This document shows positions 50,038-57,119 of a DNA stretch of 64,000 nt, piece by piece. Location of the stretch: assembly GCF_014324365.1 (NCBI RefSeq), contig NZ_QEIG01000004.1, positions 1 through 64,000 on the forward strand, read 5' to 3'. The stretch's first letter is position 1, and every line of letters starts with the position of its first letter. Both the position numbers and the translations under genes were made by a program. The notes under the pieces are model-generated. The model did no database searches, was not told where the DNA came from, and saw only the letters and a program-made list of their open reading frames with translations. The stretch comes from Algoriphagus sp. AK58. Its GTDB lineage: Bacteria; Bacteroidota; Bacteroidia; Cytophagales; Cyclobacteriaceae.

Positions 50038-51282
50038 ATGAAACTATCTGTTGAATTAAGAAAAAAATTAGCTGCTATTGATGCTGAATTGAAAGGAATT
50101 TTGGATTCTGCAAAAACTGAAAATAGAAGCTTGAATGATACTGAACAAAATACCTTTAATACAAAATTTGCTGAAGCTGAAGGATTGAAGAAATCTATTG
50201 AAGATGCTGAAAAAATTGAAGCTTTTGAAGTAAGAATGGCTTCTGAAAAAGGTGTTGAAGTTCCTAATGTGATTAATACTCACAAAGAAAAATATTCTAT
50301 CCTTGGCCATATTAACGCTGTAAGAAGTGGTAAAGTGGAAGGAATTTTTGCTGAAGCTCAGGCAGAAGGTGAAAAAGAACTTAGAAGTGCTGGTGTTGCT
50401 GTTAATGCCAATGCTGTTTACATCCCTACTAACTACAGAGATTTTTCAGTAGGTGGTGATTCAGGTACTAAAGGTGGTAAAATGGTTGCAACTGAAAAAG
50501 GTGGAATTATTGAATCATTGTGGGAAGGTTCACTTTTGAATAAACTTGGTGCTACTTCTTTCCTTGGTCTAACTTCTAACTTGGATCTTCCAAAAGGTGG
50601 TAAAGTTACTTCAACTTGGTTGGGTGAAAATGCTGAAAATACTGCTTCTGATCATACCATTGGACAAATTGAGTTAAGACCAAACAGACTTGCAACTAGA
50701 ATGAATGTAAGTAATTTGTTAATGACTCAATCAAATGAATCTGTAGAAGCTTATTTGAGATCTGAAATCGAAAAATCAATCCAGAAGGCTTTAGATGAAA
50801 AATACATTGAATTCTTGTTGGCTTCTTCTGATGTTCAAGCGGTTGAAATGGGCTTATCTGGTGGTACTTTGACCTATGAGAAAGTTCAGGAATTTATTGA
50901 GAAGGTTGGAAAAGCTGAAGCAGATGTTGCAGCTTCTAAATTCTTGATTAATTATGATGTTCATTCAGCTTTAAAGGCACTTCCAAAAGTTGTTGGTTCT
51001 GATAAGTTTGTACTTTCTGATGGAAGATTAGACGGGTTTGAATTTGTGGTATCTAATCGAGTACCTTCTAACCTTACTAAAGCAGGAGTAAATAACCTAT
51101 CTGCAATGATGTTCGGAAATTGGGCAGATGCAATTGTTGCTGGATTTGGGGCAATTGAGATACTTTTAGATCCTTATTCCAGAGGTCAATTTGGACAAAC
51201 AGTTCTTCAGCTTGGATCTTACTGGGATATCAAAGATATGTATGCAGAAGGTAAAGCGGTTGCAAAAGATATTGTTGCTTAA
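50038..51282 (+). CDS. Major capsid protein, HK97 fold
   Basis: A 414-residue capsid protein. The N-terminal about 100 residues are a charged coiled-coil (LRKKLAAIDAELKGILDSAK..LKKSIEDAEKIEAFE), the scaffold-like delta domain removed by the protease. The HK97-fold body follows, with RPNRLATRMNVSNLLMTQSN and a C-terminal AIVAGFGAIEILLDPYSRGQFGQ. Codon use is unusually even, with few rare words, as expected for the most abundant phage protein. A strong terminator follows at once, so this is a high-expression unit. Confidence 0.93.
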   Translation: MKLSVELRKKLAAIDAELKGILDSAKTENRSLNDTEQNTFNTKFAEAEGLKKSIEDAEKIEAFEVRMASEKGVEVPNVINTHKEKYSILGHINAVRSGKVEGIFAEAQAEGEKELRSAGVAVNANAVYIPTNYRDFSVGGDSGTKGGKMVATEKGGIIESLWEGSLLNKLGATSFLGLTSNLDLPKGGKVTSTWLGENAENTASDHTIGQIELRPNRLATRMNVSNLLMTQSNESVEAYLRSEIEKSIQKALDEKYIEFLLASSDVQAVEMGLSGGTLTYEKVQEFIEKVGKAEADVAASKFLINYDVHSALKALPKVVGSDKFVLSDGRLDGFEFVVSNRVPSNLTKAGVNNLSAMMFGNWADAIVAGFGAIEILLDPYSRGQFGQTVLQLGSYWDIKDMYAEGKAVAKDIVA

Positions 51283-51305
51283 TAATAAATTTGGTTTAAA
51301 TAATC

Positions 51306-51340
51306 AAAGGTGGTTGATTAATTTCAATCACCTTTTTTAT
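51306..51340 (+). terminator. Terminator after major capsid
   Basis: AAAGGTGGTTGA (51306-51317) pairs with TCAATCACCTTT (51324-51335) with one G-T pair, then a T-run. It ends the capsid message. Confidence 0.85.
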
Positions 51341-51360
51341 TTGATTATTTTTTAATTATT
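51341..51360 (+). promoter_or_regulatory. Recurrent phage motif after capsid terminator
   Basis: TTGATTATTTTTTAATTATT is placed directly after the terminator and 23 bases before the next ATG, as a restart promoter would be. Confidence 0.55.
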
Positions 51361-51363
51361 AAT

Positions 51364-51528
51364 ATGAAAATTTACAAGATTCAAATACTTAAATCCCGTA
51401 CAGGTTCAGGATATTTTACAGGTAGAATTATTGAAGTTGATGAAGAATCATTAGATAATATAAAAAAATATAATGATGTATTGATTCTGGAAGAACCTGA
51501 AGTAAAGAAAAAATCTAAGAATAAATGA
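51364..51528 (+). CDS. Small phage protein between capsid and connector
   Basis: 54 residues (MKIYKIQILKSRTGSGYFTG..EEPEVKKKSKNK). A short beta-hairpin-like start is followed by an acidic helix and a Lys-rich end. Small genes at this place in HK97-type phages often encode head-decoration or connector accessory proteins. Its stop codon overlaps the ATG of the connector gene (ATGA), so it is a real translated gene. No family was recognised. Confidence 0.65.
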   Translation: MKIYKIQILKSRTGSGYFTGRIIEVDEESLDNIKKYNDVLILEEPEVKKKSKNK

Positions 51529-52073
51529 TAGCCAAAGTTGTTAAGAAATCAAATCAAACATTAATTAGCCTAGAAGAAGCCAAAGATCATTTGAGGATAT
51601 TAAATTCTTTTGAAGATATTTATATCAATACATTACTTTCAGTTGTAACAGAATCAATTGAAAATGAATTGGAAAGGGATTTGGTAGATACAACCTATGA
51701 ATTTTCAATCTTTGAAAAGATTGATCTTAATGAGTTTATCTATTTTCCAAATGCACCTATTTATAATGTTACTGATGTAAAAGTATATAGTGGTACAACT
51801 GAAGTAAATTCTAATCAGGTTGAATATTCCTTTTCTGATGAATATATTTCTTTTTCAATTTTACCTGAAACTTATACTTCAATAAAAATTACCTACAAAA
51901 AAGGAATCGAAGATTCTGATGATTTACCTGAAGGAATCAAACAGGCTGCTAAAATAATGCTAACTGATTTATATCAATTCAGAGGTACAATTATTCTAGG
52001 TAAGTCAGTTGTTAATTTAGATAAGGTTGTTCAAAGATTATTGCAGCCTTATAAGAATATTAAATTTTTATAA
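51525..52073 (+). CDS. Head-tail connector protein, gp6-like
   Basis: A 182-residue protein with the gp6/Phage_QLRG pattern: LISLEEAKDHLRILNSFEDIYINTLLSVVTESIENELERDL, a beta segment and a C-terminal LPEGIKQAAKIMLTDLYQFRGTII. It forms a ring under the portal where the tail joins. It is co-translated with the 54-residue gene before it and followed directly by the head-closure gene. Confidence 0.85.
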   Translation: MIAKVVKKSNQTLISLEEAKDHLRILNSFEDIYINTLLSVVTESIENELERDLVDTTYEFSIFEKIDLNEFIYFPNAPIYNVTDVKVYSGTTEVNSNQVEYSFSDEYISFSILPETYTSIKITYKKGIEDSDDLPEGIKQAAKIMLTDLYQFRGTIILGKSVVNLDKVVQRLLQPYKNIKFL

Positions 52074-52074
52074 G

Positions 52075-52401
52075 ATGTATATCAGGTTAGAAGATTCAAG
52101 GTATTTAATCAAGGTTAATAAATTAACCAAGACCAAAGATAAATTTGGACACGAAAAAGAATCTTATTCTTATTATGCTTCCTTTTGGGCTTCAAAGTAT
52201 GAATGGCAAAACAGAGAAATATTTGAAGGAAAAAATCTAATTGATAGTAATATCTTCATCTTTAAGATCTATTATGATCCAAATATTACCACTGATGATC
52301 AAATTGAATTTGAAGAAAAAACTTTCAAGATTACTGGTATCAAGGAATTAGGATATAAAGAAGGATTAGAAATTACTTCACAGTATAAATCAAATAAGTA
52401 A
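52075..52401 (+). CDS. Head closure (adaptor) protein
   Basis: About 108 residues from MYIRLEDSRYLIKV; an upstream in-frame ATG at 52027 lies inside the connector gene and was rejected. It shows the beta-barrel layout of SPP1 gp16-type head-closure proteins (YASFWASKYEWQNREIFEGKN.., DQIEFEEKTFKITGIKELGYKEGLEI). It seals the head after packaging. It starts one base after the connector stop and shares the base at 52401 with the next gene. Confidence 0.7.
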   Translation: MYIRLEDSRYLIKVNKLTKTKDKFGHEKESYSYYASFWASKYEWQNREIFEGKNLIDSNIFIFKIYYDPNITTDDQIEFEEKTFKITGIKELGYKEGLEITSQYKSNK

Positions 52402-52859
52402 TGGGTAAGACTGCAATTTCATTAGATATAAAAAAACTACTTGGACAATTGAAACATTTACCTGATGATATTCAAGATAAGGTGATAAAAAGGTCAGTTA
52501 GAAAAGGTGCTAATGAAATTAAAAAAGATGCTGTATCAAATGTACCTGTAGATACTGGATTTATGAAATCAAGGGTAAAGGTTAGGCAAGCAAGAAAATC
52601 CAGTGAAGCAGGACAATTTGTATTTATTGTTAATGTAAAATCACCTGCACATCATTTGATTGAATTGGGTACAGAAGATAGAGAACCAACAAAGAAAAGG
52701 GTATTGGTATTTGAAAATAAAAATGGTGAATTGATCTATGTACAGCAAGTGAAAGGTGTAAAAGCTAATCCTTTTTTAGGAAGATCTTATGAAACAAATA
52801 AGGATAAGGTATTTGATATTTTTAGAACTGAATTAATCAGGCAATTAAATAAGTTATGA
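52401..52859 (+). CDS. HK97-gp10-like tail completion protein
   Basis: 152 residues: KVIKRSVRKGANEIKKDAVSNVPVDTGFMKSRVKV.., the signature of HK97 gp10 family proteins (VDTGxLKxS), then AHHLIELGTEDREPTKKRV. These proteins complete the head-tail junction or tail terminator. It overlaps its neighbours on both sides by one to four bases, consistent with a tight structural operon. Confidence 0.85.
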   Translation: MGKTAISLDIKKLLGQLKHLPDDIQDKVIKRSVRKGANEIKKDAVSNVPVDTGFMKSRVKVRQARKSSEAGQFVFIVNVKSPAHHLIELGTEDREPTKKRVLVFENKNGELIYVQQVKGVKANPFLGRSYETNKDKVFDIFRTELIRQLNKL

Positions 52860-53248
52860 CAATAGAGGAAACAATTTTTGAAGTGTTGAGTGGATCAACC
52901 GAACTACAGGAAATTTTTAATAATAATATTTTTCCCTTAACTGGTAAGAAATCAAAACTACCTGCTTTGATGTACCAAGTATATCAAACTGATACAGAAC
53001 ATACCAAATTAACTTCAAGCCTGAAAGACCTGTATTTATTGAAGCTTCATTTGTTTTCTGAAGATTATTCTGATGTGGTTAATTCAATTGGTATTTTAAA
53101 GGATCTTTTGGATAATAAAGAATTTACTGATCAAGATGATAATATCATTATTGATCTAATTAGGTTTGAAGGTTTTACTGATGATTTTGAAGAAAAATCA
53201 GGATTGTTTTACAGAACAATGACTTTTGCAATGCACATTTATAATTGA
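52856..53248 (+). CDS. Tail terminator/completion protein, DUF3168-like
   Basis: 130 residues: MTIEETIFEVLSGSTELQEIFNNNIFPLTGKKSKLPALMYQ, then a mixed alpha/beta body ending in GLFYRTMTFAMHIYN. This is the general shape of gp17/DUF3168 tail terminator proteins that cap the tail tube. The family call is by pattern and position, between gp10 and the tube protein. Confidence 0.7.
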   Translation: MTIEETIFEVLSGSTELQEIFNNNIFPLTGKKSKLPALMYQVYQTDTEHTKLTSSLKDLYLLKLHLFSEDYSDVVNSIGILKDLLDNKEFTDQDDNIIIDLIRFEGFTDDFEEKSGLFYRTMTFAMHIYN

Positions 53249-53299
53249 TATACTTTTAATTACTATAAATAAAATTGACTTTTTAAAATTGATATAAAT
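53245..53299 (+). promoter_or_regulatory. Two copies of recurrent phage motif before tail tube
   Basis: TTGATATACTTTTAATTACT at 53245 and TTGACTTTTTAAAATTGATA at 53275, then TATAAATATG. Doubling before the abundant tube protein suggests strong expression. Confidence 0.5.
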
Positions 53300-53737
53300 A
53301 TGACAAATCAAGATTCAAATAAAATATTAATCCAGCTTAAAGAAGAATCTGTTTCAGGGACAACTTTAACAACTTTGGCTGGTCAAACTTCAGCAAGTAT
53401 TGAAATCACTAAAGAAATGATTGAATATACTAGCAAAACAACTGTAGAAGGTGGAGTTCCTGTAAGAAAGTATATTCCAACAAGATCTACTTCAACAATC
53501 AGTATTGAAGCTTTATATGATCCAACTGGAACTTTAACAAGTGCTGATATATTAGAAATCTGCTATAATGGTGCAAAGGTTCAATTTGCTTTGGGTGATA
53601 ATACAAATGGTAATAAAGTAATTAAAGGATTTGGATATCTTTCAGCTGGATCTAATACTTATGATATGGATAGTGTTGCAGCTGGATCATTTACACTTCA
53701 GGTTGATGGTGGACTTACTTTTGAAACAGTCAGCTAA
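53300..53737 (+). CDS. Major tail tube protein
   Basis: 145 residues, beta-rich: KILIQLKEESVSGTTLTTLAGQTSASIEITKEMIEYTSKTT.., PVRKYIPTRSTSTISIEALYDPTGTLTSADILEICYNGAKVQFALG, and GFGYLSAGSNTYDMDSVAAGSFTLQVDGGLTFE. This is the fold and sequence type of siphoviral major tail proteins. It is followed by a strong terminator, like the capsid gene. Confidence 0.85.
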   Translation: MTNQDSNKILIQLKEESVSGTTLTTLAGQTSASIEITKEMIEYTSKTTVEGGVPVRKYIPTRSTSTISIEALYDPTGTLTSADILEICYNGAKVQFALGDNTNGNKVIKGFGYLSAGSNTYDMDSVAAGSFTLQVDGGLTFETVS

Positions 53738-53767
53738 TTTTTAGACTTATTTTTTTATGGACTGTTT

Positions 53768-53792
53768 AAGGGGTAGAAATACCCCTTTTTTA
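53768..53792 (+). terminator. Terminator after tail tube
   Basis: AAGGGGTA (53768-53775) and TACCCCTT (53780-53787) form a perfect 8-bp stem with a GAAA tetraloop, then a T-run. It ends the tail tube message. Confidence 0.88.
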
Positions 53793-53793
53793 T

Positions 53794-53815
53794 TTGATTA
53801 AATTCTAATTATAAA
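53794..53815 (+). promoter_or_regulatory. Recurrent phage motif after tube terminator
   Basis: TTGATTAAATTCTAATTATA, 33 bases before the chaperone ATG and directly after the terminator. Confidence 0.5.
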
Positions 53816-53826
53816 AAATAAGTTAT

Positions 53827-54129
53827 ATGATCGAGTATATAGAACTAAACGAAAAACAAATTCCAGTTAGAATTAATAGAAAAGTAATTATCAAATTTGA
53901 AAAGATGTTTAAGGTTGGACTTCAGGATTTAGCCAATGTTGATACTGAAGGTTTATCTAATCTTTTATATTTTGGTGTTATTGAAGGTTATTCATTTTTA
54001 AATGAAAAGAATCCATATAAGAAATATGAAGATTTTGAAGTTGAATTGGATAGTATTTCAATTAGTGAATTCTTTGAAGTTGCTACTAAAGCAATATCAA
54101 GTTTTTTTACAAACGAGAAGAAGAAATAA
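53827..54129 (+). CDS. Tail assembly chaperone, short form
   Basis: A 100-residue protein of the type encoded just before the tape measure (lambda gpG position): MIEYIELNEKQIPVRINRKVIIKFEKMFKVGLQDLANVDTEGLSNLLYFGVIEGYSF.., ending SFFTNEKKK. It should bind the tape measure protein during tail assembly. A seven-T slippery run lies 19 bases before the stop codon. In the -1 frame the reading continues for a further 110 or so codons (see next feature). Confidence 0.85.
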   Translation: MIEYIELNEKQIPVRINRKVIIKFEKMFKVGLQDLANVDTEGLSNLLYFGVIEGYSFLNEKNPYKKYEDFEVELDSISISEFFEVATKAISSFFTNEKKK

Positions 54130-54464
54130 AATCTTCTTCTCAAATTAATGAAACTGATGTAAATGATTCTGATATTTCTTTATCATTAGCTTTTGAAGCT
54201 GGATTAGGTTTAAATGATTTTTATAATCTAACTCCAAAGGAATTTGGAGATTTTTTAAAAGGTTATAACAATAGAAGAAAAAAAGAATATGAGTTAGCAA
54301 GATTCATAAGTTATTTTGTAATTAAACCACATTTAGAAAAAAATGCTCAATCAAAAAACCTTACTGATCTAATTCCTTTTGAATGGGAAAAGAAGGTAAA
54401 TAAGATTAAAAAACTTTCTGAAGATGAATTTAAAGACCTTCAAAGAAAGTGGAATTTTTTATAA
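53827..54464 (+). CDS. Tail assembly chaperone, frameshifted long form (gpGT-like)
   Basis: Codons AGT TTT TTT ACA (54100-54111) contain the slippery heptamer T TTT TTT (54102-54108). A -1 slip gives YKREEEIKSSSQINE.. and continues in an open frame to the TAA at 54462, just before the tape measure gene. The extension has FEAGLGLNDFYNLTPKEFGDFLKGYNNRR, a helical pattern typical of the T part of lambda gpGT. Total length is about 212 residues. The extension has no suitable start codon of its own. A programmed -1 frameshift at this place is conserved in siphoviruses. Confidence 0.8.
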
Positions 54465-54474
54465 TATTTTTTAA

Positions 54475-57087
54475 ATGTCAAGATTCACAGGTCTATTAAA
54501 TATTCTTATTGGTGGTAATGCAGAAAACTTTTATCAGGCAATAGGTGGTGTTCAAAAGAAGTTACAAGTTTTTCAAAAAGACTTAGACCGTATTAGTAAA
54601 GATATATCAATGAATATATCCTTACCACTATCTATAATGGGTGGTGTTGCAACTAATACATTTGCTTCATTTGAAGATTCAATGTTATTGGTTAAAGCTG
54701 CAACCAATGCAACTGAAGATGAATTTAAGAAACTAAGTGAAACGGCTAAATTACTTGGTATCAATACCAAATTTTCAGCAAGTCAGGTTGGGCAAGGGAT
54801 GGCAGAACTTGCAAAAGCTGGATGGAATACAACACAAATATTATCAGGGGTTGAAGGGGTTCTTAGTCTTGCTGCTGCTTCAGGTGAAGAATTAAATACA
54901 GTTACAACAATTCTTGTTGATACACTTGCTTCTTTTGGTGATGCTTCTGATAGGGCTGCTTATTATTCCGATATACTAGCTAATACAGCTAATCTAAGTA
55001 CAACTGATGTAAGAGAACTTGGGGAGGGTCTAAAATTCGTTGCTCCAGTTGCAGGGGCTTTAGGCTTCAAAATTGAAGATGTTGCTTTGGCAATGGGTTT
55101 GATGGCTTCCAATGGTATCAAAGGAAGTCAGGCAGGAACGGCACTTAGAGCCACATTATCAAGGCTGGTTAAACCTACAGCTGAGAGCCAAGAAGCCTTA
55201 TCTAAGCTTGGATTTTCTGCTTTGAATACAGATGGATCAATCAAGCCATTAACCCAAATAATCGAAGAATTAAGGGGTAAATTCAAAGATTTATCACCTG
55301 CACAAAAAGCTTCAACGGCTGGAATGCTTGCAGGGCAAGAAGCAATGTCAGGTTTACTATCCTTGATGAATGCTTCTGATCAATCCTTCAATGATTTTAA
55401 ATCTAATCTGGAATTATCTGAAGGATCTGCAAAAACATTTGGTGATTTACTTGAATCTGGTTTGGGTGGATCTTTGCGAAGATTAAGATCTTCCTTAGAA
55501 GGTATTATGATTACCATAGGTGAAAATCTTGCACCTTACATCAAATTAGCTACTGATTTTGTAAACGATTTTTCCAATGCATTTAATAATCTGAATCCAA
55601 CTGTAATTAAAATCATTACGGGATTTGGAGTATTATTAACTGTTATACCACCTTTGATAGTGGGTATAGGTGGAATAATTAAAATAATTACTTCTTCTAT
55701 TGCTTCAATCAAAGTTCTTATTCCTTTATTAAGTGGTATTTCTGCACCTGTATTAGGTATTGCAGTTGCCGTTGGTGCTGCTGTATTTTTGATCATTAAA
55801 TATTGGGATGAAATTAAAGCTTATTTTACTTCAGGTGAAGGAACTGTATTTATTACTGCTATTAAGGAATTATGGGAAACAGTATTAAATAATATTAAAT
55901 CTTTGATATCTGAATTTACTTCATATGGCAAAAAGGTTTGGTCAGATTATGGAAGTCAGATTACAAATATTTTTAAATCACTATTTCAGGTTGTTAAAGG
56001 ATCATTTGATAATATTGTTAAAATAATTGCTTTAGGCATTAGATTTATTACAACCAATATCCAAGTTTTATTGAAGTTTATCCAAGGTGATTTTAAAGGT
56101 GGTTTTGGGCTGTTAAAAAATTACGTTGTAGATGTATTTAAAACTATTGCAGGTGTTGTAATTAATTCAGTTAAATCAATTCTTGGTGTTGCAGGATCTA
56201 TTGCAGATAGTTTAGGATTTGATACTATCAGTAATGGAATTGATAAAGCTGTAAAAAAATTAGAAAGCTTTAATTCAAAGATTGAAGAAACAAAAAAATT
56301 AAATGAAGCTATTGCACAACCTTTAACCGTTACATCTGCTTCAACTGTATTGCCTGATTTAAATTTAGATACAAATAATACTAAAGGTGGTGCAAAGAAA
56401 TCAATAAGAGAAACTATTGATTCAATCAAGTTCGTTAAAGAAGAATTTAACAGAACAACCGATTTAATGGGTAAGAAGATAGAAGAAATTACCACTAAAG
56501 CTTTTAATGTATCGATCAAGGCAAAGGAAGTAACCAAAAATATCCAATGGAGTTTGGGCGAGTATATGGATTACTTCTATCAGTATAACCAATCCTTATT
56601 CCTATTTGGTGAAGGGGTATTGGTATTGGGTGCTTCACTTCAAAATCAATTAATGAATCTGTTTGAAACTGGAAAATTCAGCTTCAAAGGACTTATAAAA
56701 GAAGTAGGTGGATTTATTGCCAAACTTGTTTCTGCTGTTGCAATAGCTGCAATCCTATCAACTTTGGTTGGTGCTATCTTTGGCGGTGCTTCTGCAATCG
56801 GATCTGCTTTAAGCTTTGGAAATATTGCTAAACAACTTTCAGGAGGTCTATTAAATTTTGGAGGTTCAAGGGCAATGGGTGGAAGTGTTGATATTGGAAA
56901 TGCTTATAGGGTAGGTGAATTTGGGGCTGAATTATTTGTGCCAAATCAATCAGGAACTATTATATCTTCTAATGATCTTCAATCAGGTTTAAATCAATCA
57001 ATCCTATTGGATGGAAAATTCAGAATAGAAGGATCTGATTTGGTTTATTTGGTAAATAAAGAGAATCAAAAAAGGGGTAGAATTTGA
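54475..57087 (+). CDS. Tape measure protein, TP901 type
   Basis: An 870-residue protein. The N-terminal conserved phage tail tape measure domain (about 60-330) has FEDSMLLVKAATNATEDEFKKLSETAKLLG.., AELAKAGWNTTQILSGVEGVLSLAAASG and GIKGSQAGTALRATLSRLVKP. A central hydrophobic region follows (about 375-450, with membrane-like helices used for DNA passage), then coiled and helical parts, and a Gly/Ala-rich hydrophobic segment near 745-790. A C-terminal ARG-type motif is present (GNAYRVGEFGAELFVPNQSGTIIS). It sets tail length; 870 residues predicts a tail of medium length (around 130 nm by the usual rule of thumb). Confidence 0.9.
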   Translation: MSRFTGLLNILIGGNAENFYQAIGGVQKKLQVFQKDLDRISKDISMNISLPLSIMGGVATNTFASFEDSMLLVKAATNATEDEFKKLSETAKLLGINTKFSASQVGQGMAELAKAGWNTTQILSGVEGVLSLAAASGEELNTVTTILVDTLASFGDASDRAAYYSDILANTANLSTTDVRELGEGLKFVAPVAGALGFKIEDVALAMGLMASNGIKGSQAGTALRATLSRLVKPTAESQEALSKLGFSALNTDGSIKPLTQIIEELRGKFKDLSPAQKASTAGMLAGQEAMSGLLSLMNASDQSFNDFKSNLELSEGSAKTFGDLLESGLGGSLRRLRSSLEGIMITIGENLAPYIKLATDFVNDFSNAFNNLNPTVIKIITGFGVLLTVIPPLIVGIGGIIKIITSSIASIKVLIPLLSGISAPVLGIAVAVGAAVFLIIKYWDEIKAYFTSGEGTVFITAIKELWETVLNNIKSLISEFTSYGKKVWSDYGSQITNIFKSLFQVVKGSFDNIVKIIALGIRFITTNIQVLLKFIQGDFKGGFGLLKNYVVDVFKTIAGVVINSVKSILGVAGSIADSLGFDTISNGIDKAVKKLESFNSKIEETKKLNEAIAQPLTVTSASTVLPDLNLDTNNTKGGAKKSIRETIDSIKFVKEEFNRTTDLMGKKIEEITTKAFNVSIKAKEVTKNIQWSLGEYMDYFYQYNQSLFLFGEGVLVLGASLQNQLMNLFETGKFSFKGLIKEVGGFIAKLVSAVAIAAILSTLVGAIFGGASAIGSALSFGNIAKQLSGGLLNFGGSRAMGGSVDIGNAYRVGEFGAELFVPNQSGTIISSNDLQSGLNQSILLDGKFRIEGSDLVYLVNKENQKRGRI

Positions 57088-57118
57088 TAAATAATTAATT
57101 ATTGGTAATATAAATACT
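57084..57118 (+). promoter_or_regulatory. Recurrent phage motif before tail-tip gene
   Basis: TTGATAAATAATTAATTATT followed by GGTAATATAAATACTT; the ATG of the 748-residue gene is two bases on. Nearly the same arrangement as before terS. Confidence 0.5.
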
Positions 57119-57119
57119 T

